Both the position numbers and the translations under genes were made by a program. The notes under the pieces were generated by a model. That model ran no database searches. It was not told where the DNA came from and worked only from the letters and a program-made list of their open reading frames with translations. From contig CALLFD010000278.1 in NCBI GenBank assembly GCA_937997605.1, positions 1 to 17,979 on the forward strand: a DNA stretch of 17,979 nt, given 5' to 3'. How positions within the stretch are numbered: the first letter of the stretch is position 1; the number at the start of each line of letters is the position of its first letter. Shown one piece after another: positions 1 through 7,449 of the stretch. The stretch is from an uncultured Collinsella sp. (lineage in GTDB: Bacteria; Actinomycetota; Coriobacteriia; Coriobacteriales; Coriobacteriaceae).

Positions 1-304
1 CAAAGGCGCGCAGGGCCGGCATGCGCATGGCACGCGTCACGGCGCCGGTGTACAGAAGCACGTCGGCGTGACGGGGCGAAGGCACGACCTTGATGCCAAA
101 ACGCTCGACGTCAAAGACGGGCGTGATGGAACCAAAGATCTCGATCTCGCAGCCGTTGCAGCCGCCGCAGTCGACACGGTAGACGTACACCGAGCGCTTG
201 ATCTTCTTAAGAAGGGTCGCCTTGGCCTTCTCGATGCTCTCGTCGAGCTCGATCTTGGTCGGGCGGTACTGGAGCCGCTCGGGCAAAAGCGTGGGTTCGG
301 CCAT
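1..304 (-). CDS. hyfI: Hydrogenase-4 small subunit HyfI, N-terminal part (cut by window edge)
   Basis: This encodes the NuoB-like small subunit of the [NiFe] hydrogenase module, which carries the FeS cluster that passes electrons to the large subunit HyfG on the cytoplasmic side of the membrane arm. About 101 N-terminal residues are visible. They include VDCGGCNGCEIEIFG, the C-G-x-C-N-G-C signature of the small subunit, and further on VVPSPRHADVLLYTGAVTRA, very close to the E. coli HyfI/HycG sequence as I remember it. The ATG at 304 is preceded by AAGGAGG at a good distance and lies 2 nt after the hyfH stop, so it is translated from the same message. The rest of the gene, and any maturation protease gene after it, are off the left edge. 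Assignment is very secure. Confidence 0.96.
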   Translation of the reverse strand, partial: MAEPTLLPERLQYRPTKIELDESIEKAKATLLKKIKRSVYVYRVDCGGCNGCEIEIFGSITPVFDVERFGIKVVPSPRHADVLLYTGAVTRAMRMPALRAF

Positions 305-306
305 GG

Positions 307-1023
307 TTACTCCTCCTTCGTTTCAAAATCCATGATGATGCCCTCGACCGGCGCCGGACCGGCGGGAATCTCGGGCGCATCGGGGTTGAGCTCGCGGTCG
401 ATATACTCCGGGTTCACGCCGTGGCCGCCCAGATACTCCATGCCGGGGCCCTGGGGCTCACCGGACGCAAGCGTCTCGTTGGCAGCCATGCCAGCAGCGT
501 TGCCGCTCTTTACGGCCGAGGCGGCGCGCAGGGCGTCGAGCTCGCGCTTGCACTCCTGGCACATACCGACAGTACGGGCGGCCTGCTCGGCCTCCATGCC
601 GCCAGCCTTTTGCAGCAGGCGCTTGGCGTAGTCGATCTCCTTGTGCGGGGCAAACGGCTTGCCGCAACGCGAGCAGTGCTCGAGCGTATAGACGCTCTTG
701 CTGGTGAGGTCGTCCTTGCTCATAACGGCCAGCTCAAACTCCTCGGTGAGCTTGATGGCCTCCATGGGGCAGGCCTCCTCGCAGCGGCCGCAGAAGATGC
801 AGCGACCGTAGTCGATCGACCAGGTGATGGTATCGGCCGCAAGGTCGGTGTCCATGCGAATGGCATCGGCCGGGCACGCCACGCCGCAGGCTCCGCAGGC
901 GATGCAGAGCTCGGCGTTGTGCTCGGGCTTGCCGCGCATGTCCTTGTTGGTGGGGAACGGCGCAAACGGGTACTTGACCGTCGCGTCGCCGGCCTTGGCG
1001 TTAACCTTCCAAAGCTTCAGCAT
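307..1023 (-). CDS. hyfH: Hydrogenase-4 ferredoxin subunit HyfH (NuoI/HycF-like)
   Basis: This 238-residue protein is the NuoI-like 2x[4Fe-4S] subunit that wires electron flow between the polyferredoxins and the HyfI small subunit. The N-terminus (MLKLWKVNAKAGDATVKYPFAP) closely matches HycF/HyfH. Two C-x2-C-x2-C-x3-C clusters are at residues 40-50 and 75-85. A second set of paired cysteines (CSRC at 117-120, CQEC at 155-158) matches the zinc-ribbon-like tail of HycF. After about residue 170 there is an extra tail of roughly 65 residues rich in Gly, Pro and Glu. E. coli HycF/HyfH are about 180 residues (from memory), so this protein is unusually long. I chose the ATG at 1023 because it has GAGGAGG upstream inside hyfG, lies 1 nt after the hyfG stop, and begins the conserved sequence; an upstream start in the same frame would read through hyfG. 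Confidence 0.95.
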   Translation of the reverse strand: MLKLWKVNAKAGDATVKYPFAPFPTNKDMRGKPEHNAELCIACGACGVACPADAIRMDTDLAADTITWSIDYGRCIFCGRCEEACPMEAIKLTEEFELAVMSKDDLTSKSVYTLEHCSRCGKPFAPHKEIDYAKRLLQKAGGMEAEQAARTVGMCQECKRELDALRAASAVKSGNAAGMAANETLASGEPQGPGMEYLGGHGVNPEYIDRELNPDAPEIPAGPAPVEGIIMDFETKEE

Positions 1024-1024
1024 A

Positions 1025-2797
1025 TTAGAGCGCCTCCTCATCGAGCGGAGCGGCCATGGTGCCCTCGCCCGCAAGCGGCGACTTGTCGCGCCAGACGTTC
1101 TCGAACTGTTCCTTGTCGAGCACGTGGTCGCGCTTGGCGGCGACATCGGTCACCGTCACGCGATCGGTGCAGGAGTAGCACGGGTCGAGCGAGCCGACGA
1201 TCAGCGCTGCATCGCCCACGGTGTTGCCGCGGAACATGTAGCGCAGGACCGGCCAGTTGCTGTACGTGGCGGCCTTGGCGCGCCAGCGGTAGCACTTCTG
1301 GTTATTGCCGAGCATGGCCCAGTGCACGTCCTCGCCGCGCGGCGCCTCGGTGGCGCCGATGGCGTACTTGTGCGGGGTGTACTCCCAATCCGTGGTGAGG
1401 ATGGGGCCCGACGGGCAGTTCTCGAGCATGGTCTCGATCATGTCGATCGAGTCGTAGACCTCCTGGATGCGGACGGCGGTGCGGCCGAAGGCATCGCAGG
1501 TGTCTGCCGTAGCAGCGTGCATCTTCTGAACATCCGGATCGGCGTAGCCGTCGAAGGGATGGTCAAAGCGCACGTCGCGGGCATAGCCCGAGCCACGCAT
1601 GAGCGGGCCGACCGGCGAGAAGTCGCGTGCGATCTTGCGATCCAAGATGCCGATGCCACTCGTACGCTCAATAAAGTTGGGCGTGGAGAGCAAGACGTCG
1701 ACGAGCTCCTGAACCTCGGAGCGCAGCTGGTGGATGGTCGTGAGCGTGGAGAGCTTCTGCTCGGCCAAAATGTCGCGACGCACGCCGCCGATCACGTTGA
1801 GGCCGTAGGTCTTGCGGTGACCGGAGAGCTTCTCGGCCAGGTCCATGGACTTCTCGCGGACGCGGAAGAACTGCTGGAAGCCGGAGTCGAAGCCGGTGTA
1901 GTGCGATGCGAGGCCAATGTTGAGCAGGTGCGAGTGCAGGCGCTCGACCTCAAGCATGATGGCGCGGATGTACTGGGCGCGCGGCGGAACATGGATGCCC
2001 TGGGCGCGCTCGACGGCCTCGGCATAGGCCACCGAGTGGGCGCAGCCGCAGATGCCGCAGATACGGTCGGCGAGGAACGTAACGGCGTCATAGTTCAGGC
2101 GCGTCTCGGCGACCTTCTCCATGCCGCGGTGCACGTAGAACAGACGGTAGTCGGCGTCGACGATCGTCTCGCCCTCAACGAACAGGCGGAAGTGGCCGGG
2201 CTCGTCGGAGGTGATGTGCAACGGGCCCATGGGGACGAGCGTGGTCTCCTTGCCCTTGGTATCGGCCAAGAACTCGTAGTTTTCCATGTCGCTCGCGGGA
2301 GCGGGACGGAAGCGGTAGTCCATGGAGTCCTTGCGCAGCGGGTACAGGCCGCTGGGCCAGTCATCAGGAAGCACCAGGCGACGACGGTCGGGCAGACCCT
2401 CGGGGATCAGGCCGAACATATCGCGCAGCTCGCGCTCGCCCCACACGCAGGCGGGGACGAACGGCGTCACGGACGGGAACGTCATCTTGGCGGGATCGAC
2501 CTCGGTGCGCACGGTCACCCAGCCGGGGTCCTCTCCCTCCATGGAGATGACGTAGTACACGGCGTAACGGCCGCACAGACTGCGCTCGTCGTTGCCGATG
2601 ATCACAGGAATCCAGCCGTAGCGCTCGTAATACAGGTAGTGGACGGCCTCGGGCAGCTTGTCCTGCTTGACGGTGATCGTCAGCTGGTCCTCGCACTGCC
2701 ACTCGACCTTCTCGATAGCGCCCGGCACTGCAGCACGCAGGGCCTCGACGTGGCTTTCGCAGCGACGAGCGTAGTCCTTCTTTTCAGGTTCTGCCAT
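1025..2797 (-). CDS. hyfG: Hydrogenase-4 large subunit HyfG (HycE-like, NuoC-NuoD fusion)
   Basis: This 590-residue protein is the catalytic [NiFe] subunit, where protons are reduced to H2. Residues 1 to about 165 are a NuoC/30-kDa-like domain with the motif WGERELRDMFGL at 119-130. The rest is the NuoD/49-kDa-like large subunit. The N-terminal nickel ligands are in RICGICGCAH (C247, C250) and the C-terminal ones in DPCYSCTDR (C540, C543). All four cysteines are present, unlike in complex I, so it should be a true hydrogenase. A 44-residue tail follows R546. E. coli HycE is processed by HycI after the equivalent Arg (three residues beyond the last Cys), so this precursor probably needs a HycI-type protease, which is not in the window. 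It starts 4 nt after the hyfF stop and ends 1 nt before hyfH. Confidence 0.97.
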   Translation of the reverse strand: MAEPEKKDYARRCESHVEALRAAVPGAIEKVEWQCEDQLTITVKQDKLPEAVHYLYYERYGWIPVIIGNDERSLCGRYAVYYVISMEGEDPGWVTVRTEVDPAKMTFPSVTPFVPACVWGERELRDMFGLIPEGLPDRRRLVLPDDWPSGLYPLRKDSMDYRFRPAPASDMENYEFLADTKGKETTLVPMGPLHITSDEPGHFRLFVEGETIVDADYRLFYVHRGMEKVAETRLNYDAVTFLADRICGICGCAHSVAYAEAVERAQGIHVPPRAQYIRAIMLEVERLHSHLLNIGLASHYTGFDSGFQQFFRVREKSMDLAEKLSGHRKTYGLNVIGGVRRDILAEQKLSTLTTIHQLRSEVQELVDVLLSTPNFIERTSGIGILDRKIARDFSPVGPLMRGSGYARDVRFDHPFDGYADPDVQKMHAATADTCDAFGRTAVRIQEVYDSIDMIETMLENCPSGPILTTDWEYTPHKYAIGATEAPRGEDVHWAMLGNNQKCYRWRAKAATYSNWPVLRYMFRGNTVGDAALIVGSLDPCYSCTDRVTVTDVAAKRDHVLDKEQFENVWRDKSPLAGEGTMAAPLDEEAL

Positions 2798-2801
2798 GGT
2801 G

Positions 2802-4367
2802 CTAATTCACCTCACTTGTCTTGGTCTGGGAACTGAACACCATGCGGTAGAGAGGGGCCTCGTGGAGCTCTTCGACGCTCTGGTTCAAAACGACGGACGT
2901 TGCATCCTCGACGCCGCTCGTGATGGCGACCGGGGTGGCGATACCGAACCACATGACCACGATCGCGAGGGCGATCTCGGGGATGATCATGAGGGCGGGC
3001 ACCTCGTGGCGCTTCATGCCCTCGGGCGCCTTGCCGAAGATGGACTTGAGCGCGATGCCGGTAAGGGCGAAGTACACGCCGGTGAGGCCGATGGCCACGA
3101 GCACGACCACCCAGATGGGACCGGACTGAACGCCGGCCACGAAGGTGAGGAACTCGGAGATGAACAGGGCGAACGGCGGGAAGGCGGCGAGCGCGAGCAG
3201 GGCGATGATGGTGAGCGCTGCCGTGACGGGAGCGATCTCGACGACGCCCTTGATCTTGTTCAGGTCGCGGGTGTGGTAGATGTGCTGGATGTTACCGGCC
3301 ATGCAGAAGGCGAGCGCCTTCGTGAAGCCGTGGAAGATGCAGTGCAGCAGGCAGGCGGCGATACCGAGCGGGCCACCGATACCCAGGCACAGCGCGACCA
3401 CGCCGACGTTGTCGACGGAGGAGTACGCGAAGCGGCGCTTGATATCGTCCTGCTTGAAGATGCACAGGGCAGCCACCAGGATGGACAGCGTGCCCAGGAT
3501 GAGCAGGAGCGTTCGCGGATAGGTGTCGCCCACCGTGATGATGGACAGGGAGTAGAAGCGGATGATCACCAGCATGGCGCACTTGAGCAGCACGCCCGAG
3601 AGCAGCGCGGAGACCGGGCTCGGAGCCTGGGAGTGCGCGTCGGGCAGCCAGGTGTGCATGGGGAACAGGCCCGCCTTGGTGCCGAAGCCGATGACGATGA
3701 ACGCGAACGCGAGGCGCACGAGCATCGGGTCGAACTGGTCGGCGTAGGGCATGATGGAGGTGAGGAAGGCGGCCTCATGCGCGTTGGGCATGATATCGGC
3801 GGCGTTCGCGTAGATGAGCAGCGTGCCGAACAGGCCGAAGGCCACACCGGCGGTGCAGACCATCGCGTACTTCCAAGACGCCTCGAGCGCCTGCTTGTTC
3901 TTGTAGATGCCCACGAGGAACACGGTCGACAGCGTAGTGGCCTCGACCGCCGCCCAGGTGAGGATGATGTTGTTGGACAGGCAGGCGAGCAGCATCGTGA
4001 AGACGAACAGGCTGAACAGCGCGTAGTACTGCTTGGTGCGCTCGGCCGGCATGGTCTTCTCCTCGATATCGATCTTGATATAGGAGATGGAGTACACGCC
4101 GGTGATGAACCCGATGATGCCTACCAGAAGGACGAAGATCGACGAGAGCGAATCGAGATGGAGCCACAGGCCCAAAGCGTCGATATTCTGCCCGCTCGAG
4201 AGCATGGTTCCCGCGGTGACGACCGAAAGGACAAGGGTCGCCGCGACGGAGATGGTGTTGAGCCCCGCGAAGACGTTGTAGGACGTCGTCTTGGGGAGCG
4301 CAGCCATAATCAGGGAGAACACGAGAGGACAAGCGAGCAGGGCGACCGTCAGCATTGAAACATCCAT
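2802..4367 (-). CDS. hyfF: Hydrogenase-4 antiporter-like membrane subunit HyfF
   Basis: This 521-residue polytopic membrane protein belongs to the NuoL/M/N - MrpA/D family and is one of three antiporter-like subunits of the complex. Residues expected for ion translocation are present: a Glu in the TM5-like segment (WAAVEATTLS, E142), the TM7-like Lys in GFGTKAG (K231), and the Lys in LSGVLLKCAM (K262). The family motif HTWLPDAHSQAPSPVSALL lies between the two lysines. Length is close to E. coli HyfF (about 526, from memory). HyfF has no counterpart in the smaller Hyc (FHL-1) complex, so it marks this as the FHL-2/Hyf type. It starts 3 nt after the hyfE stop and ends 4 nt before hyfG. The last ~20 residues (MVFSSQTKTSEVN) are hydrophilic. 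Confidence 0.93.
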   Translation of the reverse strand: MDVSMLTVALLACPLVFSLIMAALPKTTSYNVFAGLNTISVAATLVLSVVTAGTMLSSGQNIDALGLWLHLDSLSSIFVLLVGIIGFITGVYSISYIKIDIEEKTMPAERTKQYYALFSLFVFTMLLACLSNNIILTWAAVEATTLSTVFLVGIYKNKQALEASWKYAMVCTAGVAFGLFGTLLIYANAADIMPNAHEAAFLTSIMPYADQFDPMLVRLAFAFIVIGFGTKAGLFPMHTWLPDAHSQAPSPVSALLSGVLLKCAMLVIIRFYSLSIITVGDTYPRTLLLILGTLSILVAALCIFKQDDIKRRFAYSSVDNVGVVALCLGIGGPLGIAACLLHCIFHGFTKALAFCMAGNIQHIYHTRDLNKIKGVVEIAPVTAALTIIALLALAAFPPFALFISEFLTFVAGVQSGPIWVVVLVAIGLTGVYFALTGIALKSIFGKAPEGMKRHEVPALMIIPEIALAIVVMWFGIATPVAITSGVEDATSVVLNQSVEELHEAPLYRMVFSSQTKTSEVN

Positions 4368-4370
4368 GGC

Positions 4371-5024
4371 CTACCCCTTCAATTCGGTCAGGTCGTGGGA
4401 GTCGAGCGACTTAGTGTCGTTCCAAATCCTCACGACGACGGCGGACATGATGATGACGGCGAAGATGGCGTCGGTGGCGATGCCGATCTCGATGATCTCG
4501 GGGGCCGTGGGCGCGAGCAGAGCGAGCGTCACGTGGCTACCGTTCTCCATAAGGCAGTACCCGAAGATCTGCTTGAGGATGTTGCGCTGGGAGATGATGC
4601 ACGTGAGGCCGACGAAGAAGTGCGCGAAGCTGATGGCGAGGGCCGGAGTGGCCACCTCGGCGGTGGGCAGGCTCAGGCGCGTGACCACCGCGAAGCAGAC
4701 GGCCACCTCCAGACCGGTGAGGATGATGGTCCAGGCCGGCTTGATGGAGGAGGTCAGCGTGCTATCGGCAGGCGAACCCATCTTCTTGTAGGCACGGTTG
4801 AGAATGAACGGAACGAGGATCACCTTGGTGACGAAGGCCGACGCGGCCCACATGAGAAGCTCGGTGGCACCGGTGGTGAGGCCCAGGGTGAGCAGCACGC
4901 CCACCAGGACAACCGACTGGATCGCGTACCACTTGATGGCGGACGGGATGGTCTTCGAGACGACCACCATGGTGGAGGTCACGATCAGAAGACCGCCCAG
5001 GATATTGACTAACGAATAACCCAT
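4371..5024 (-). CDS. hyfE: Hydrogenase-4 membrane subunit HyfE (NuoK-like)
   Basis: This 217-residue membrane protein matches HyfE in length (about 216 in E. coli, from memory) and position. The second half carries the NuoK-like signature SQRNILKQIFGYCLMENG, with the conserved Glu (E160) that in NuoK sits in the proton path. The N-terminal half has several hydrophobic segments (MGYSLVNILGGLLIVTSTMV and others). Like HyfF, it is absent from Hyc, so it supports a Hyf-type complex. The ATG at 5024 is preceded by TAGGAGGTAGGAC, an excellent ribosome binding site. It begins 10 nt after the hyfD stop. The function (membrane anchor and part of the ion path) is inferred from the family. Confidence 0.92.
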   Translation of the reverse strand: MGYSLVNILGGLLIVTSTMVVVSKTIPSAIKWYAIQSVVLVGVLLTLGLTTGATELLMWAASAFVTKVILVPFILNRAYKKMGSPADSTLTSSIKPAWTIILTGLEVAVCFAVVTRLSLPTAEVATPALAISFAHFFVGLTCIISQRNILKQIFGYCLMENGSHVTLALLAPTAPEIIEIGIATDAIFAVIIMSAVVVRIWNDTKSLDSHDLTELKG

Positions 5025-5034
5025 GTCCTACCTC

Positions 5035-6492
5035 CTAACCCATCCAACTAGAGGACAGAGGACCGGCGACGACGACCATGATCATGAGGACGACGAACAC
5101 GAACGCCATGGCGCGCGGAAGGGGCTGGCCGGCGGCCACGGTCTCGCTCGGCTCACCGGGCAGGACCTTACCCATCCAACGCAGGAACCATGCGAAGGTG
5201 GCGACGGTCTCGACGACCATGACGCACACGAGGACAAAGATGACCGTGTTGGTAGCACCAACCGCGAAGCCACCGGAAATGATCTGGAACTTGGAAAAGA
5301 ACGTGCTCATGGGGGGCACGCCGGCGATAGCGGTCGCGGCGACCGCAAAGCCCACGCCCGTGACCGGGTACTTCTTCATGAGGCCCTGGATCTTGGGCAG
5401 CATACGGGTTCCCAGCGTGAAGCTGAGAGAGCCAGCGATGAGGAAGAACAGGGTCTTGGTGAACGCGTGGTTGAAGATGTGCTCGACGGCGCCGTTAAAC
5501 GCCATCTGGCTTCCGAACACGGAGAGGCCCAGGCCAAAGAACACGTAGGCGAGCTGCGCGATCGTCGAGAAGGCGAGCAGGCGCTTCATATCCTTCTGGG
5601 GCAGGTACATGAGGAAGCCGAAGAGCATGGTCACGACGGCGTCGATGATGGCGACCCAACCGACGATCTCGGGGATATCGCCGGCGCTCGCAAGAGCGCG
5701 GGCGAACACGCACACGCCGACCTTAACCATGGACGCGCCATGAAGGTAGGCGGAAACGGGCGTGGGGGCCTCCATTGCGGAGGGCAGCCACATGTAGAGC
5801 GGGAACTGGGCGGACTTGGCCCAAGCAGCGAACAGGATGAGCAGCAGCACGACGGTCTTCATACCGGAATCGAGCTGGGAGATCGCGCTCAGCGCGAACG
5901 TGCCGGTTCCGGCGAACAGGAAGGCCGCGCCGATGTAGAGTCCCAGAGCGCCGATATGGGTGATGATGAGCGCCTTCATACCGGCCTTCTTGGCCGTGGG
6001 CGTCATGTAGTAGCTGATGAGGCCCCAGGAGCACACACCGGTGATCTCGAAGAAAACGAGCTGGCCGACGATGGTGGAGCTGTAGGCGAGACCGGCCATG
6101 GCGCCGATGAACGTGGAGAAGTACACGTAGAAGCGACGACGGGGCGCGTCGGGATGCTCCTTATTCTTATCGCTCATGTACGGGAACGAATAGATGACGA
6201 CGAGCAGGCCGATAGCGACGAACGCGGGTGCGAGCAGCGTGCTCATCCGGTCGAATATGAAGCCCATGACCAAGGTCTGGCCCATACTCGCCCAGGTTAC
6301 ATCGACCGCGTTCATGCCGTTTCCGGCAAACGTCGCGGCCAAGCCAACGGAAGCGACCGTGGCGATGCCGCCGGCAAAGGCGCAGATCCATTTAGCGTAG
6401 GGACGCGGCAGCATGACGATGAGCAGGGAGCCCAGCATGGGGACGGCGATCGCCACCATGGCAAAGAGGGACAAGCTCGATTCGATTGACAT
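5035..6492 (-). CDS. hyfD: Hydrogenase-4 antiporter-like membrane subunit HyfD
   Basis: This 485-residue polytopic protein of the NuoL/M/N - Mrp family is the second antiporter-like subunit of the complex. Key charged residues are in place: E149 in FFEITGVCSW, K226 in AAWAKSAQFP and K257 in HGASMVKVGV. The motif PLYMWLPSAMEAPTPVSAYL is typical of the NuoL/MrpA group. Length is near that of E. coli HyfD (about 479, from memory). The start at 6492 is preceded by AAGGGAGAAACT. The gene lies 16 nt downstream of hyfC and 10 nt upstream of hyfE. Hyc lacks HyfD, so this gene again separates FHL-2 from FHL-1. Which Nuo subunit is the closest relative cannot be settled by eye. Confidence 0.93.
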   Translation of the reverse strand: MSIESSLSLFAMVAIAVPMLGSLLIVMLPRPYAKWICAFAGGIATVASVGLAATFAGNGMNAVDVTWASMGQTLVMGFIFDRMSTLLAPAFVAIGLLVVIYSFPYMSDKNKEHPDAPRRRFYVYFSTFIGAMAGLAYSSTIVGQLVFFEITGVCSWGLISYYMTPTAKKAGMKALIITHIGALGLYIGAAFLFAGTGTFALSAISQLDSGMKTVVLLLILFAAWAKSAQFPLYMWLPSAMEAPTPVSAYLHGASMVKVGVCVFARALASAGDIPEIVGWVAIIDAVVTMLFGFLMYLPQKDMKRLLAFSTIAQLAYVFFGLGLSVFGSQMAFNGAVEHIFNHAFTKTLFFLIAGSLSFTLGTRMLPKIQGLMKKYPVTGVGFAVAATAIAGVPPMSTFFSKFQIISGGFAVGATNTVIFVLVCVMVVETVATFAWFLRWMGKVLPGEPSETVAAGQPLPRAMAFVFVVLMIMVVVAGPLSSSWMG

Positions 6493-6508
6493 AGTTTCTC
6501 CCTTCTCC

Positions 6509-7432
6509 CTACACGCCTACGACGACGAAGACGAACGCGAGGACCGCGATGCCGACGACGGCCCAGGTCTGGTTACCGAGCACCTTGAAGCGCGAACGGG
6601 AAACGGAGTTCTCGAGCACGCCGCAGACGACGAAATCGACCAGGCACTTGACGAGGAAGACGACGGCGCCCACGAGAGCGGTGACGCCGATGGTCGCGGG
6701 CTCTCCCCAGGGGATGAAGATGGAGGTGAACCAAGCGACGACCACGACCTGCTTCATGCCCATGGCGAGCTTCATCATGGCCAGGGACGGGCCGGAGAGC
6801 TCGGCGAGCGGGCCCTCCTGGAGCTCCTGCTCGGCTTCGGCCTGATCGAACGGAAGCTTGCCGAGCTCCATGTAACAGGCGGCCGCGAAGGCGACGCCGG
6901 CGAGGATAACGGCGACGACGCTCGAGACGTTGCCCGTAACGATGTGCTGACCCATGGTCGCAATGTCCGTGGAGCCGCACACGATGGCGACGGTGAACAG
7001 CGCGATGAGCATGGACGGCTCGATGAGCACGCTCATGAGGAGCTCGCGGATACCGCCGAAGCCCGCGTAGGCGTTGGAGGAATCCACGCCGGACAGCGCG
7101 AAAAAGAAGCGGGACAGCGCGAGCGCGTACATGATGGTGATGGCGTCACCAAAGACGGGCATGGGGCTCTGGAGCGTGAACATGGGCAGGCCCATGGCGA
7201 GCATAAACGACACCGCGAGGAACAGCGGCGGCATGATGCGCAGCACGAAGCTCGAGTCGGAACTCACGGACTCGGGACGCGCCATGAGCTTCGCGAGGTC
7301 CCGGTAATCCTGAAGGATGGACGGACCGCGGCGATTGTGCATCTTCGCGCGAATCACACGGGCGAGGCCGGAGAAGAAGGGCGCGACCAGCATGACAACG
7401 AGGCCCTGCGCCATCGCAAGAACGATGTTCAT
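6509..7432 (-). CDS. hyfC: Hydrogenase-4 membrane subunit HyfC (NuoH/HycD-like)
   Basis: This 307-residue membrane protein is the NuoH-like subunit that docks the hydrogenase module on the membrane arm. Diagnostic motifs are NRRGPSILQDYRDLAKL near residue 33, GGIRELLMSVLIEPSM, and ELGKLPFDQAEAEQELQEG, which matches the NuoH/HycD loop (E-x-x-R/K-x-P-F-D-x-x-E-x-E-x-E). Length agrees with HycD/HyfC (about 307-320). I chose the ATG at 7432 because GGGGAGG lies 5-6 nt upstream and the conserved HycD N-terminus (MNIVLAMAQGLVVMLVAPFF) begins there. The same frame stays open upstream through hyfB, but that part is out-of-frame hyfB sequence and not real protein. The gap to hyfB is 17 nt. Confidence 0.95.
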   Translation of the reverse strand: MNIVLAMAQGLVVMLVAPFFSGLARVIRAKMHNRRGPSILQDYRDLAKLMARPESVSSDSSFVLRIMPPLFLAVSFMLAMGLPMFTLQSPMPVFGDAITIMYALALSRFFFALSGVDSSNAYAGFGGIRELLMSVLIEPSMLIALFTVAIVCGSTDIATMGQHIVTGNVSSVVAVILAGVAFAAACYMELGKLPFDQAEAEQELQEGPLAELSGPSLAMMKLAMGMKQVVVVAWFTSIFIPWGEPATIGVTALVGAVVFLVKCLVDFVVCGVLENSVSRSRFKVLGNQTWAVVGIAVLAFVFVVVGV

Positions 7433-7449
7433 AATATCCTCTCCCCTCT

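Noticed and set aside
824..2836. Very long plus-strand ORF opposite hyfG and hyfH, and similar ones opposite hyfF, hyfD, hyfB and fdhF
   Set aside because: These are mirror-frame readings caused by high GC at the third codon position. They lack recognisable motifs, are rich in Ala, Asp, Gly, His and Arg, and lie opposite well-identified genes.
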